Below, piece after piece: positions 7,538 through 16,070 of a DNA stretch of 64,000 bases. Under the pieces are notes generated by a model. That model saw nothing but the letters and a program-made list of their open reading frames with translations, had not been told where the DNA came from and made no database searches. The DNA is from Novosphingobium aureum (GTDB taxonomy: Bacteria; Pseudomonadota; Alphaproteobacteria; Sphingomonadales; Sphingomonadaceae). Every line of letters begins with the position of its first letter. The stretch's first letter is position 1. The position numbers were made by a program, and so were the translations under genes. The stretch lies in NCBI RefSeq assembly GCF_015865035.1, contig NZ_JADZGI010000001.1:124001-188000 (forward strand). The letters are read 5' to 3'.

Positions 7538-8512
7538 TCAGGGGATCAGGACGGTCGATCCGGTTGTCGCGCGGGCCTCGAGCGCGCGGTGAGCCTCGGC
7601 GGCGTTCTCGAGTGCGAAGGTCTGTCCGATGCGCGGAGCCAGCACGCCGCTCTCGATCCGCGAGAACAGCTTCTCGGCTGCGGCATCGAGCATCGCGGGC
7701 GTTGCGATATAGTGGGCGAGGGTCGGGCGCGTGGCATAGAGCGAGCCGCCGCCGCTCGTCATCAAATCGAGCATCGCCACCGGGGGCACCGCGCCCGAAG
7801 CATTGCCGTAGCTGACCATCATCCCGCGCGCGCGCAGGCTGGCAAGCGAGGCCGTCCAGCTGGCCGCGCCGACACCGTCGTAGGCGACGTGGCACATGGC
7901 GCCATCGGTGATCCGTGCGACTTCGCCCGCCAGTTCCTCGAAGGCGCAATGCAGCGAATGTTCGGCCGGGACCGAAGCAGCCTTTTCAGCGCTGCCGCTA
8001 TGCGCGATCACGGTCACGCCTTTGTCGGTCAGCCAGGGCACGAGGAGCGAGCCGACACCGCCTGCGGCAGCATGGACGAGGGCAATGTCGCCTTGCTTGG
8101 CGGGGAAGGTGTCCTCGGCCAGATAGCAGGCGGTGAGCCCCTTGAGCAGGACGGCCGCGGCGATCTCGGGTTCGATCGTCCCGGGTACCCTGATCGCCTT
8201 GGCGGCAGGGATCACGCGGTGGCTCGCATAGGCGCCGCCGTTCTGGGTGCAACCGACCCTGTCACCGACGGAAAAGCCTTCGACCTTCGCGCCGATCTCG
8301 ATCACGCGTCCCACGCTTTCGGAACCGAGGCGGATCGGCAGCGCATCGGGATAGAGTCCCTTGCGGTAGTAAGTGTCGATGAAGTTCAGTCCGACCGCTT
8401 CGGTCTCGATCAGAAGTTCGTCCGGGCCGGGTGAGGGGACCTTGAATGTTTCACGTGAAACAACGTCGGGACCGCCATGCTCCTTGACGATCATCCGGTA
8501 GCCATTGGCCAT
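7538..8512 (-). CDS. NADPH:quinone oxidoreductase (zeta-crystallin type)
   Basis: Medium-chain dehydrogenase/reductase without the catalytic zinc ligands, 324 residues, resembling Qor enzymes that reduce quinones with NADPH. It has the Rossmann motif HAAAGGVGSLL at mid-protein and the N-terminal GPDEL barrel region. The ATG at 8512 gives a normal length; an in-frame extension to 8593 would run into the upstream gene. It is the last gene of a leftward operon with the glutamate-synthase-like and dienelactone-hydrolase genes. A perfect parS palindrome is embedded near its 5' end (8447-8462). Confidence 0.85.
   Translation of the reverse strand: MANGYRMIVKEHGGPDVVSRETFKVPSPGPDELLIETEAVGLNFIDTYYRKGLYPDALPIRLGSESVGRVIEIGAKVEGFSVGDRVGCTQNGGAYASHRVIPAAKAIRVPGTIEPEIAAAVLLKGLTACYLAEDTFPAKQGDIALVHAAAGGVGSLLVPWLTDKGVTVIAHSGSAEKAASVPAEHSLHCAFEELAGEVARITDGAMCHVAYDGVGAASWTASLASLRARGMMVSYGNASGAVPPVAMLDLMTSGGGSLYATRPTLAHYIATPAMLDAAAEKLFSRIESGVLAPRIGQTFALENAAEAHRALEARATTGSTVLIP
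8447..8462. other. parS site 2, TTTCACGTGAAA class
   Basis: Exact TGTTTCACGTGAAACA palindrome within the coding sequence of the quinone oxidoreductase. Confidence 0.93.
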
Positions 8513-8540
8513 TTCGCATTTCCTTTTGGGGAGAGTGTGA

Positions 8541-10127
8541 TCAATTGACGCGCCGGAAGGTGTCTGCGCTTGCGACCCTCCAGGCATGGGCATAGTTGGT
8601 CGCGTCCGGGTCGCCGATCAGCTCGCCGGGTTTGAGGAAGCTGTAGACCTCGTCGAGAGGTCCGGCCTTGGCACTGTCGATGCGCTGGTAGGTGTCGTGC
8701 TGGTTGAGGTCCCAAGGGCTGTCGTAGCCCATGGCGACGACGATCTCGCGCAGGGCATTGACCGTCTCCTTCTGGAAACGTGCAACGCGCTCGGCCTTGT
8801 CATCGACGACGAGGCCCTTCTGGCGCCAGGCGAGCTGGGTGGCGACGCCGGTCGGACACTCGCCGGTGTGGCACTGCATCGACTGCACGCATCCCAGCGA
8901 GAACATGAAGGCGCGCGCAGCATTGCACCAGTCAGCACCCAGGGCATAGGCACGGGCCATGCCGGCACCCGAATGGACCTTGCCCGATGCACCGAGGCGC
9001 ACGCGGTCCTTGAGATTGCACCCGACCAGCGCATTGCGCATGAGGATCAGGCCTTCGCGCAAGGGCATGCCGACATTGTCGGTCAGTTCCTGCGGTGCAG
9101 CCCCGGTGCCGCCCTCGGCCCCGTCGACGACGATGAAGTCCGGCGTGATCCCGGTCTGGAGCATCGCCTTCATCAGCGCCATGACTTCGTGCGGTTGGCC
9201 GACACAGAGCTTGAAACCGGATGGCTTGCCGCCCGAGAGTTCACGTAGCCGGGCGACGAATTCGAGCAGTTCGACAGGGTTGGAGAAGGCCGAGTGGCCC
9301 GGCGGGGATATGCAATCCTCGCCGACGTCGACCTTGCGTGCCTCGGCAATCTCCCGGGTGACCTTGGCGCCCGGAAGCATGCCACCATGACCCGGCTTGG
9401 CTCCCTGGCTGAGCTTGATCTCGACCATCTTGACCTGGTCGTCGCTGGCCTGCTCGGCGAAGAGATCGGCATTGAAGGAGCCGTCCTTGTGGCGGCAGCC
9501 GAAGTAGCCGCTGCCCAGTTCCCAGATCAGGTCGCCGCCATGCTTGCGATGGTAACGGCTGATCGAGCCTTCGCCTGTGTCGTGCGCGAAGCCTCCGAGA
9601 GCGGCCCCCTTGTTGAGCGCCTCGATGGCATTGGCCGAAAGCGAACCGAAGCTCATCGCCGAGATATTGAGCAGCGCGCTGTCGTAGGGCTTGGCGCATT
9701 CGTCGCCGCCAATGCGCACGTGCCACGTCTCAGGCGCCTTGTCGTTGGGCGCGATCGAGTGGCCGAGCCACTCGTATTCGTCCGAATAGACGTCGAGCTC
9801 GGTGCCCATCGGATGTGTCGAGATCTCGCCCTTGGCACGGGCGTAGACTAGCGCGCGCTGGTCGATGGTGAAAGGTCGGCCTTCGCGATCGCTTTCGACT
9901 ATGTAGGAACGCAGGAACGGACGCAGGTCCTCGAACAGCCAGCGCACTCGGGCGATAAGCGGATAGTTGCGCCGCAGGGCGTGGCGGGTCTGGACGAGGT
10001 CCCAGAACGTCACGAAGAGCGCCGGGAGCAGCAGGAGCAGCGTCCAGCGCAGGATCGGCGTAGCACCGAAGGCGAGGGTGAGTGCCACCACGAAGAATGG
10101 CACTGCGACACGAGGCGACATGCGCAT
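8541..10127 (-). CDS. Membrane-anchored FMN-binding glutamate-synthase-domain protein
   Basis: A 528-residue protein with two hydrophobic N-terminal segments (about residues 8-45), followed by the FMN-binding synthase domain of the GltS large subunit. The 3Fe-4S cysteine cluster CVQSMQCHTGECP (C-x5-C-x4-C) lies near residue 415, and glycine-rich flavin loops precede it. The N-terminal glutamine amidotransferase domain and C-terminal GXGXG domain of true glutamate synthase are absent, so it probably does not make glutamate from glutamine alone. The reaction is unknown. It sits between a dienelactone hydrolase gene (5 nt upstream) and a quinone oxidoreductase gene (28 nt downstream). Confidence 0.82.
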   Translation of the reverse strand: MRMSPRVAVPFFVVALTLAFGATPILRWTLLLLLPALFVTFWDLVQTRHALRRNYPLIARVRWLFEDLRPFLRSYIVESDREGRPFTIDQRALVYARAKGEISTHPMGTELDVYSDEYEWLGHSIAPNDKAPETWHVRIGGDECAKPYDSALLNISAMSFGSLSANAIEALNKGAALGGFAHDTGEGSISRYHRKHGGDLIWELGSGYFGCRHKDGSFNADLFAEQASDDQVKMVEIKLSQGAKPGHGGMLPGAKVTREIAEARKVDVGEDCISPPGHSAFSNPVELLEFVARLRELSGGKPSGFKLCVGQPHEVMALMKAMLQTGITPDFIVVDGAEGGTGAAPQELTDNVGMPLREGLILMRNALVGCNLKDRVRLGASGKVHSGAGMARAYALGADWCNAARAFMFSLGCVQSMQCHTGECPTGVATQLAWRQKGLVVDDKAERVARFQKETVNALREIVVAMGYDSPWDLNQHDTYQRIDSAKAGPLDEVYSFLKPGELIGDPDATNYAHAWRVASADTFRRVN

Positions 10128-10132
10128 CCCGC

Positions 10133-10831
10133 TTAGCCGATGTTTTCCTCGAAGAACGCTATCGTTCGGCTGTCGGCAAGTGCGGCGCCTTCCTCGTCAC
10201 GGCGTGAGCCGATTTCGGCTGCGAAGCCGTGGTCGAGACCTTCATAGTCGTAGAGCGTGACACGTGGATGGTCGTCGAGGCCCTCGTGCATGGCCTTTTG
10301 CGCTTCGGGCGTGACGAAGTGATCGGCGGTAGGCACGTGTAGCATGAGCGGGCGTGATATCGCGTGCTTCTCGTTCAGCATCTCGTCGATGCCCACTCCG
10401 TAGTAGCCGACCGAGGCATCGATGTCCGTGCGCGCTGCGGTCTGGTAGGCGATCTTGCCGCCCATGCAGTAGCCGACGAGCCCGACCTTCTGCACGCCTG
10501 CCTCGCGGCGGATCCAGTGGATCACGGCCTCGATGTCGCGGATTCCGGCCTCGAAGTCGTGATTCATCATCAGCTCGATCGCGCGGTCGAATTCCTTCGG
10601 GTTGTCAGCGTCTAGCTCGACGCCCGGTTCCTGCCGCCAGAAGGTGTCCGGAGCGACGGCGAGGTAGCCGCGCTGGGCCCATTCGCCCGCCTTCTTCACG
10701 ATGCCCGGATCGACGCCGAAGATCTCCTGCTGGACGATGATCGCACCCTTGGGCGTGCCAGCGGGCTTTGCCACGTAGGCGGGGATCGCGGCCTTGCCGT
10801 CGAGGGTCGGGATTTCGGTGTTTGTCGCCAT
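10133..10831 (-). CDS. Dienelactone hydrolase family protein
   Basis: Alpha/beta hydrolase of 232 residues with the DLH-type triad: nucleophile Cys122 in GYCMGG, Asp170, and His201 in GLDHGF. DLH enzymes open lactone rings (for example dienelactone in chlorocatechol breakdown), but many chromosomal members have other or unknown esterase substrates. The ATG at 10831 follows an AAGGAGAG ribosome-binding site, so the longer start at 10858 is rejected. It is the first gene of the three-gene leftward operon ending at 7538. Confidence 0.87.
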   Translation of the reverse strand: MATNTEIPTLDGKAAIPAYVAKPAGTPKGAIIVQQEIFGVDPGIVKKAGEWAQRGYLAVAPDTFWRQEPGVELDADNPKEFDRAIELMMNHDFEAGIRDIEAVIHWIRREAGVQKVGLVGYCMGGKIAYQTAARTDIDASVGYYGVGIDEMLNEKHAISRPLMLHVPTADHFVTPEAQKAMHEGLDDHPRVTLYDYEGLDHGFAAEIGSRRDEEGAALADSRTIAFFEENIG

Positions 10832-11018
10832 CGGGGTCTCTCCTTGGTCGGTCTTCAAGCGGTATCGGGGTGATCTGGTCGTGCAGGGTCTCGTCTAGGG
10901 TTGGGGTGCCCGAGCGGGCATGCGGGACGGGTGCTGCCCCGAGTTAGGCACTGGCGATGGACTTTGCCACGTGTATGTGTCAGCCTCGACGCAAGAATTT
11001 CACAATCGGGAGGACCTG

Positions 11019-11297
11019 ATGAAGGTCAATGTCGAGGTCGAATGTTCACCCGAGGAAGCCCGTCGCTTCCTTGGACTGCCCGATGTGACGCGTGCCAACG
11101 ACGTCTATGTCGATGCGCTGGCCAATGCGATGAAAGGTGCGGGCAGTTTCGATCAGCTCCAGGAGCTGACCAAGCAGATCGCACCGATGGGCCAGATGGG
11201 AATCAAGCTGTTCCAGCAGTTCCTCGAGAATGGCGTTGCCATGGCCATGAGCGGCGCCGGACAGGGGCTTGGCGACAAGCCCAAGGACCAGCACTGA
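11019..11297 (+). CDS. Small conserved protein, probably DUF6489 family
   Basis: A 92-residue acidic protein starting MKVNVEVECSPEEARRFLGL, with no signal peptide or membrane segment and a C-terminus rich in Met and Gly. I recall similar short proteins in sphingomonads (DUF6489), function unknown. The ATG at 11019 follows GGGAGGACC, a good ribosome-binding site. It stands 118 nt before mnmE in the same direction, and may or may not be co-transcribed. The family name is from memory and less certain than the reading frame. Confidence 0.75.
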   Translation: MKVNVEVECSPEEARRFLGLPDVTRANDVYVDALANAMKGAGSFDQLQELTKQIAPMGQMGIKLFQQFLENGVAMAMSGAGQGLGDKPKDQH

Positions 11298-11414
11298 GAA
11301 TGGCGGGCAGTGCAGTTCGCTGCACCGCGCTTGCCACGAGGCCTTCGTTCTGCTGATGACGTGCCGCCGTCGCTGACGGTGCACGTGCATCTCTGAGGTT
11401 CGAAGGCAGCTTTG

Positions 11415-12728
11415 ATGACCGACACGATCTTCGCGCTCTCGAGTGGGTCTCCGCCTGCAGCCATCGCGGTCGTGCGGGTGAGTGGTCCGCTGGCCAAACC
11501 GGCGCTCGCACAGCTATCGGGTGGGCGAGCGGAACCTGCACCGCGCCGTGCGGTGATGCGCACCCTTACTGTTCCACGTGGAACAGTGCTCGATCAGGCG
11601 CTCGTCCTTTGGTTCCCCGGACCGGCCACGGCGACGGGCGAGGACCTTGTCGAGCTGCATCTGCACGGGGGCAGGGCGGTGGTCGCAGCAGTCGAGCACG
11701 CCCTCGAGCATCTTGAATTCGATCATGGCGCGCGCCTGCACAGGGCACTGCCGGGCGAGTTCACCCGGCGCGCCTTCGCCAATGGTCGCATCGATCTTGC
11801 CGAAGCCGAAGGGCTTGCCGACCTGCTTTCAGCCGAGACCGAAATGCAGCGCCAGGCGGCCATCGCCATGGCCGGAGGCGAATTGTCGCGGCTGGTCGAG
11901 GACTGGCGCGGCCGGGTGCTTGGGGCCTCCGCCGTCGTCGAGGCGGTACTCGATTTCGGTGACGAAGATGACGTGGAGGAATTGCCCGCTGGGTTCGTCG
12001 AACGGCTGGGTGAACTCGATCGCGAGATCGGTGGCTGGCTCGAGCGTCCCCGTGCCGAAGCGCTCAAGGAAGGGTTCCGCGTGGTCCTTGCAGGCCCACC
12101 CAATGCCGGCAAGAGCACCTTGTTCAATGCGCTGGTCGAGGACGAGGCCGCGATAACCGCGCCTATGGCAGGGACGACGCGCGATGTCCTGATCCGGGCC
12201 GTCGCGCTCGATGGTGTGCCTTTTGCCTTCGTCGATACTGCAGGCCTGCGCGACGAGAGCAGTGATGCCATCGAAATGATCGGTATCGACCGCGCCCGCG
12301 CACAGCTCGAGCGGGCCGACCTCGTACTCTGGCTGGGCCCTGAGGGTGAGGGACCCGACGGCGCCTGGGAGATCGCGGCGCAGTCGGATCGGGGCCCCGA
12401 TGGTTCGCATACGGGAACCGTCAAGCAGCAGCCGCGTCATCGCCTGTCCGCCGTCACCGGAGAGGGTCTCGATGCTCTGCGGCGCGATCTGATCGGTGCG
12501 GCGAGGGCGGCCTTGCCGGTGCCGGGAGAGGCCGCGCTCAATGCAAGGCAGTCGGCATTGCTCGGCGAGGCACACCAGGCCATCGGTCTTGCACTGACCG
12601 TGAGCGATCCGCTTCTGGTCGCCGAGAACCTGCGTCAGGCACGGGTCGCCTTCGATGGCCTAGTCGGGCGGGCGACCACCGAAGACATGCTCGATACGCT
12701 CTTCGGACGCTTCTGCATCGGCAAATAG
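11415..12728 (+). CDS. mnmE: tRNA uridine-5-carboxymethylaminomethyl(34) synthesis GTPase
   Basis: Works with MnmG to modify wobble uridine 34 in tRNAs. The 437-residue protein has an N-terminal folate-binding domain (to about 118), a helical domain, and an inserted G domain with Walker A GPPNAGKS at 227-234 and DTAG at 274-277. It ends in CIGK, the catalytic C-terminal motif. The usual G4 motif NKxD is not evident; the aligned stretch reads AQSD at about 322-325. The ATG at 11415 directly follows a TTG. A parS palindrome lies inside the gene. mnmG follows 83 nt later. Confidence 0.93.
   Translation: MTDTIFALSSGSPPAAIAVVRVSGPLAKPALAQLSGGRAEPAPRRAVMRTLTVPRGTVLDQALVLWFPGPATATGEDLVELHLHGGRAVVAAVEHALEHLEFDHGARLHRALPGEFTRRAFANGRIDLAEAEGLADLLSAETEMQRQAAIAMAGGELSRLVEDWRGRVLGASAVVEAVLDFGDEDDVEELPAGFVERLGELDREIGGWLERPRAEALKEGFRVVLAGPPNAGKSTLFNALVEDEAAITAPMAGTTRDVLIRAVALDGVPFAFVDTAGLRDESSDAIEMIGIDRARAQLERADLVLWLGPEGEGPDGAWEIAAQSDRGPDGSHTGTVKQQPRHRLSAVTGEGLDALRRDLIGAARAALPVPGEAALNARQSALLGEAHQAIGLALTVSDPLLVAENLRQARVAFDGLVGRATTEDMLDTLFGRFCIGK
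11570..11585. other. parS site 3, TTCCACGTGGAA class
   Basis: Perfect palindrome TGTTCCACGTGGAACA inside mnmE. Confidence 0.9.
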
Positions 12729-12737
12729 CCGCAGGAC

Positions 12738-12753
12738 TGTTCCACGTGGAACA
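12738..12753. other. parS site 4, TTCCACGTGGAA class
   Basis: Perfect palindrome TGTTCCACGTGGAACA in the 83-bp gap between mnmE and mnmG; the only inner site that is intergenic. Confidence 0.92.
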
Positions 12754-12811
12754 CTGTTTTCGCGTTTTGCCGCTTTGACGGGAATCTTCAGGTAGAGTAA
12801 GCGCGGGAGCC

Positions 12812-14656
12812 ATGCACTCCTTCGACATTATCGTGATCGGCGGCGGCCATGCCGGCTGCGAGGCTGCGGCGGTGGCTGCGCGCATGGGCGCGAAGGTCGC
12901 GCTGGTCAGTTTCGATCTCGACGCAATCGGCGCGATGAGCTGCAACCCGGCTATCGGCGGGCTTGGCAAGGGCCATCTCGTGCGCGAGGTCGACGCCTTC
13001 GATGGCCTCATCGGACGTGCGGCCGACGCTGCCGCGATCCACTACCGCATGCTCAACAGCTCGAAGGGCAGTGCGGTGCAGGGCCCGCGCGTGCAGGCTG
13101 ACCGCCGCCTGTTCAAGGCTGCGATCCAGTCTATGCTCAAGGACCAGGGCGATCTGACTCTGGTCGCCGGCGAGGCTGCGGCACTCGTCTTCGAAACGGG
13201 CAGGGTGGTGGGCATCGAGCTCGCCGATGGGACCCGGCTCGATGCACGCGCGACGATCCTGTGCACCGGGACCTTCCTGGGTGGCACGCTCTTTCGCGGG
13301 GAGGAGCGTCTCGTCGGCGGTCGCATCGGCGAGTCTTCGGCGCAGCGCCTCGCGCAGCAGATGCGCGGGGCAGGGCTCCCCATGGCGCGGCTCAAGACCG
13401 GGACGCCGCCGCGGCTCGACGGGCGCACCATCGACTGGGCTCGTCTTGCCGAACAGCCTTCGGACACCGAGCAGTGGACGATGTCGGCGATGGGTGCGCG
13501 CAGCGTACCGCAGGTCTTCTGTGCGATCACCCGCAGCAATCCGCAAACGCACGACATCATTCGTGCGAATCTCGACCGCTCGCCACTCTTCTCGGGCGCA
13601 ATCGGTGCACAGGGGCCGCGTTATTGTCCTTCGATCGAGGACAAGATTCACCGCTTCGCCGACCGCGACGGGCATCAGGTCTTCCTCGAGCCCGAGGGCC
13701 TTGCGACTCATCTCGTCTACCCCAACGGGGTGAGCACTTCGCTTCCCACCGACGTGCAGGTTGCGATGATGCGCAGCATGGAAGGGCTGGAGACGGTCGA
13801 GATCGTCGTGCCTGGTTATGCGGTAGAGTACGACCATATCGACCCGCGCGCGCTGCGCCCGAGCCTCGAGCTGCGCGACATGCCCGGGCTCTACTGCGCG
13901 GGCCAGATCAATGGCACGACCGGATACGAGGAAGCCGCCGCACAAGGCCTCGTCGCGGGCATGCACGCTGCGGCTGCGGTTCTCGAACGGAACCCCGCAC
14001 CGCTCGACCGTGCCAACAGCTACATGGCGGTGATGATCGACGACCTCACCCTGCATGGGGTAAGCGAGCCCTACCGCATGCTCACCGCTAGGGCCGAGTA
14101 TCGCCTGCGCCTGCGCGCCAACAATGCCTCGAGCCGGTTGACGCCGCTGGCGCTCGAAGTGGGCGCTGTCGGCGAGGCACGTCGCGCTTGGTTCGAGACC
14201 CGCGATGCGCAGCGTCGCCACCTCGATGATGCACTCTCGCAGCCGCTTAGTGCCGGAACGCTGATCGAGGCAGGCTTCGATGTGCGCGCAGATCTCGGGC
14301 GCTTGCCGATGCGCGAGTGGCTGCGGTTCGATGGTGTCGATATCGCGGCACTGGCCCCATGGCTCGGCGAGGCGCTCCCCGAAGATCTGGCGCTGATCGA
14401 TGAGGTTGCCGAGGACGCGGCCTATGCGCCCTATCTCGAGCGTCAGGAGCGTGAGCTGCGCGACTTGCGTGCGAGCGAGGCGCTGCCGCTCGGCGATGAC
14501 TTCCCTTATGCCGAGATCCCCGGCCTCTCGCGCGAGATGGTCGAACGTCTGACCCGGGCCCGGCCTGCCACTCTCGCAGCTGCCGGGCGCATCGCCGGGA
14601 TCACCCCCGCCGCGCTCGCGGCTCTGCTCGTCCATGCCCGAAGGGAAGCCGCGTGA
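12812..14656 (+). CDS. mnmG: tRNA uridine-5-carboxymethylaminomethyl(34) synthesis enzyme, FAD subunit
   Basis: FAD- and NADH-dependent partner of MnmE in wobble uridine modification. The 614-residue product begins with the FAD dinucleotide-binding motif VIGGGHAGCEAA (residues 7-18). It then has GGLGKGHLVREVDAFDG, a cysteine-containing TGTFLGG segment around 145-155, and NGTTGYEEAAAQG near 365-380. Length is normal. Its stop overlaps the rsmG GTG start by 4 nt (14653-14656). It belongs to the mnmE-mnmG-rsmG-parA-parB series that is conserved near bacterial origins. Confidence 0.96.
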   Translation: MHSFDIIVIGGGHAGCEAAAVAARMGAKVALVSFDLDAIGAMSCNPAIGGLGKGHLVREVDAFDGLIGRAADAAAIHYRMLNSSKGSAVQGPRVQADRRLFKAAIQSMLKDQGDLTLVAGEAAALVFETGRVVGIELADGTRLDARATILCTGTFLGGTLFRGEERLVGGRIGESSAQRLAQQMRGAGLPMARLKTGTPPRLDGRTIDWARLAEQPSDTEQWTMSAMGARSVPQVFCAITRSNPQTHDIIRANLDRSPLFSGAIGAQGPRYCPSIEDKIHRFADRDGHQVFLEPEGLATHLVYPNGVSTSLPTDVQVAMMRSMEGLETVEIVVPGYAVEYDHIDPRALRPSLELRDMPGLYCAGQINGTTGYEEAAAQGLVAGMHAAAAVLERNPAPLDRANSYMAVMIDDLTLHGVSEPYRMLTARAEYRLRLRANNASSRLTPLALEVGAVGEARRAWFETRDAQRRHLDDALSQPLSAGTLIEAGFDVRADLGRLPMREWLRFDGVDIAALAPWLGEALPEDLALIDEVAEDAAYAPYLERQERELRDLRASEALPLGDDFPYAEIPGLSREMVERLTRARPATLAAAGRIAGITPAALAALLVHARREAA

Positions 14657-15297
14657 TTCTCGAAACCGAAAGCCAGGCCCGCGACTGGCTTACCAGTCTC
14701 CCCGAAGTCGATGATGCCGCCATGGCGCGGCTCGAGACGCTTGTCGATCTCCTTGCCGAAGAAAACCAGCGGCAGAACCTCGTGTCGGCTGCCAGCCTCG
14801 AGGCGGTGTGGCTGCGCCACATCGTCGATTCCGCACAGCTCCTGCCGCATGTTCCACGTGGAACAGACAAGTCCTGGCTCGACCTCGGTACGGGGGCGGG
14901 CTTCCCCGGACTGGTGATCGCGGCACTTCGCCCGGAGTGCGAAGTGCTCATGGTCGAATCGCGTGCGCGGCGCATCGAGTGGCTCGACCGCGCGCGAATC
15001 GCGATGGGACTCGATCGTGCACGTGTCCTCGGGCAACGCCTCGAATTGGTCGAGACTCGCGAAGTCGGCGTCATTTCAGCGCGTGCATTCGCTCCACTTG
15101 CCCGCCTTCTCGAGTTATCCGCGCGATTTTCCACAGGTGACACGACATGGCTGTTGCCCAAGGGGCGTTCGGCACAGCAAGAATTGGAAGACCTTCGCAA
15201 CTGGCGGCACGTGTTCCACGTGGAACAGTCTCTCACGGACCCGCAAGCAGGCATTATCGTCGGCACATTGGCCGGCAGGAAGGGTAAAACCAGGTGA
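14653..15297 (+). CDS. rsmG: 16S rRNA (guanine527-N7)-methyltransferase
   Basis: Methylates G527 of 16S rRNA with SAM. The 214-residue protein has the SAM-binding motif LDLGTGAGFPGLVIA around residues 76-90 and the family segment LVSAASLEAVWLRHIVDS before it. It starts at GTG 14653 overlapping the mnmG stop, and its own stop overlaps the parA GTG start by 4 nt. Two perfect parS palindromes lie in the coding sequence (14850-14865 and 15212-15227), so the gene doubles as part of the centromere. Confidence 0.94.
   Translation: MILETESQARDWLTSLPEVDDAAMARLETLVDLLAEENQRQNLVSAASLEAVWLRHIVDSAQLLPHVPRGTDKSWLDLGTGAGFPGLVIAALRPECEVLMVESRARRIEWLDRARIAMGLDRARVLGQRLELVETREVGVISARAFAPLARLLELSARFSTGDTTWLLPKGRSAQQELEDLRNWRHVFHVEQSLTDPQAGIIVGTLAGRKGKTR
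14850..14865. other. parS site 5, TTCCACGTGGAA class
   Basis: Perfect palindrome TGTTCCACGTGGAACA within rsmG. Confidence 0.92.
15212..15227. other. parS site 6, TTCCACGTGGAA class
   Basis: Perfect palindrome TGTTCCACGTGGAACA near the 3' end of rsmG, 67 bp before the parA start codon. ParB bound here could affect parAB expression. Confidence 0.93.
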
Positions 15298-16070
15298 TCC
15301 GGATTGCTATCGCCAACCAGAAGGGCGGCGTCGGAAAGACGACCACGGCCATCAATGTCGCGACGGCACTGGCGGCAACCGGCTGGAAGACCCTTCTCAT
15401 CGACCTCGACCCCCAGGGCAATGCGTCGACCGGGGTGGGTGTCTGGGCCAACGATCGCGAGCGTTCGTCCTACGACGTCCTCGTCGACGGGGCAGGGGTC
15501 GAGCAGTGCATCGTGCCGACCTCGATCCCGGGCCTGGATCTGCTGCCGGCAACGGTCGATCTCTCGGGCGCCGAAGTCGAGCTCGTCAATTCCGACGACC
15601 GCGCGCATCGCCTTCGTGCGGCGCTGCACGATGGTCTCGATTACGACGTCTGCCTCGTCGACTGCCCGCCTTCGCTTGGCCTGCTCACGCTCAATGCGCT
15701 GACTGCGGCCGATACGCTGCTGGTGCCGCTGCAGTGCGAATTCTTTGCGCTCGAAGGGCTCAGCCAGTTGCTCCAGACGGTCGAGCGGGTGCAGCAGCGC
15801 TTCAATCCCGATCTGGGCATCATCGGTATCGTCCTCACCATGTTCGACCGCCGCAACCGACTCACCGACCAGGTCTCCGAGGATGTGCGCAGCTGCCTTG
15901 GCAAGCTGATCTTCGAGACCACGATTCCGCGCAATGTGCGCTTGTCCGAAGCGCCGAGCCACGGCGTTCCCGCGCTGATCTACGATCATGCCTGCGCGGG
16001 CAGTAGGGCCTACATGGCGCTGGCCCGAGAATTGATTACCCGCCTGCCCGAGAAGAGGCAGGCCGCATGA
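15294..16070 (+). CDS. parA: Chromosome partitioning ATPase ParA
   Basis: DNA-binding ATPase that moves ParB-parS complexes during chromosome segregation. The 258-residue protein opens MIRIAIANQKGGVGKTTTAIN, with the deviant Walker A box KGGVGKTT at residues 10-17. It has the IDLDPQGNAS A' motif near 38-47 and the VDCPPSLGLLT Walker B segment near 122-132. It starts at GTG 15294, overlapping the rsmG stop, and overlaps parB by 4 nt (ATGA at 16067-16070). No N-terminal DNA-binding extension is present, as usual for chromosomal ParA. Confidence 0.96.
   Translation: MIRIAIANQKGGVGKTTTAINVATALAATGWKTLLIDLDPQGNASTGVGVWANDRERSSYDVLVDGAGVEQCIVPTSIPGLDLLPATVDLSGAEVELVNSDDRAHRLRAALHDGLDYDVCLVDCPPSLGLLTLNALTAADTLLVPLQCEFFALEGLSQLLQTVERVQQRFNPDLGIIGIVLTMFDRRNRLTDQVSEDVRSCLGKLIFETTIPRNVRLSEAPSHGVPALIYDHACAGSRAYMALARELITRLPEKRQAA

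Noticed and set aside
11380..11392. GTGCACGTGCAT as parS
   Set aside because: It shares only the CACGTG core, which is expected by chance in GC-rich DNA; the flanking TTT/TTC arms are missing.
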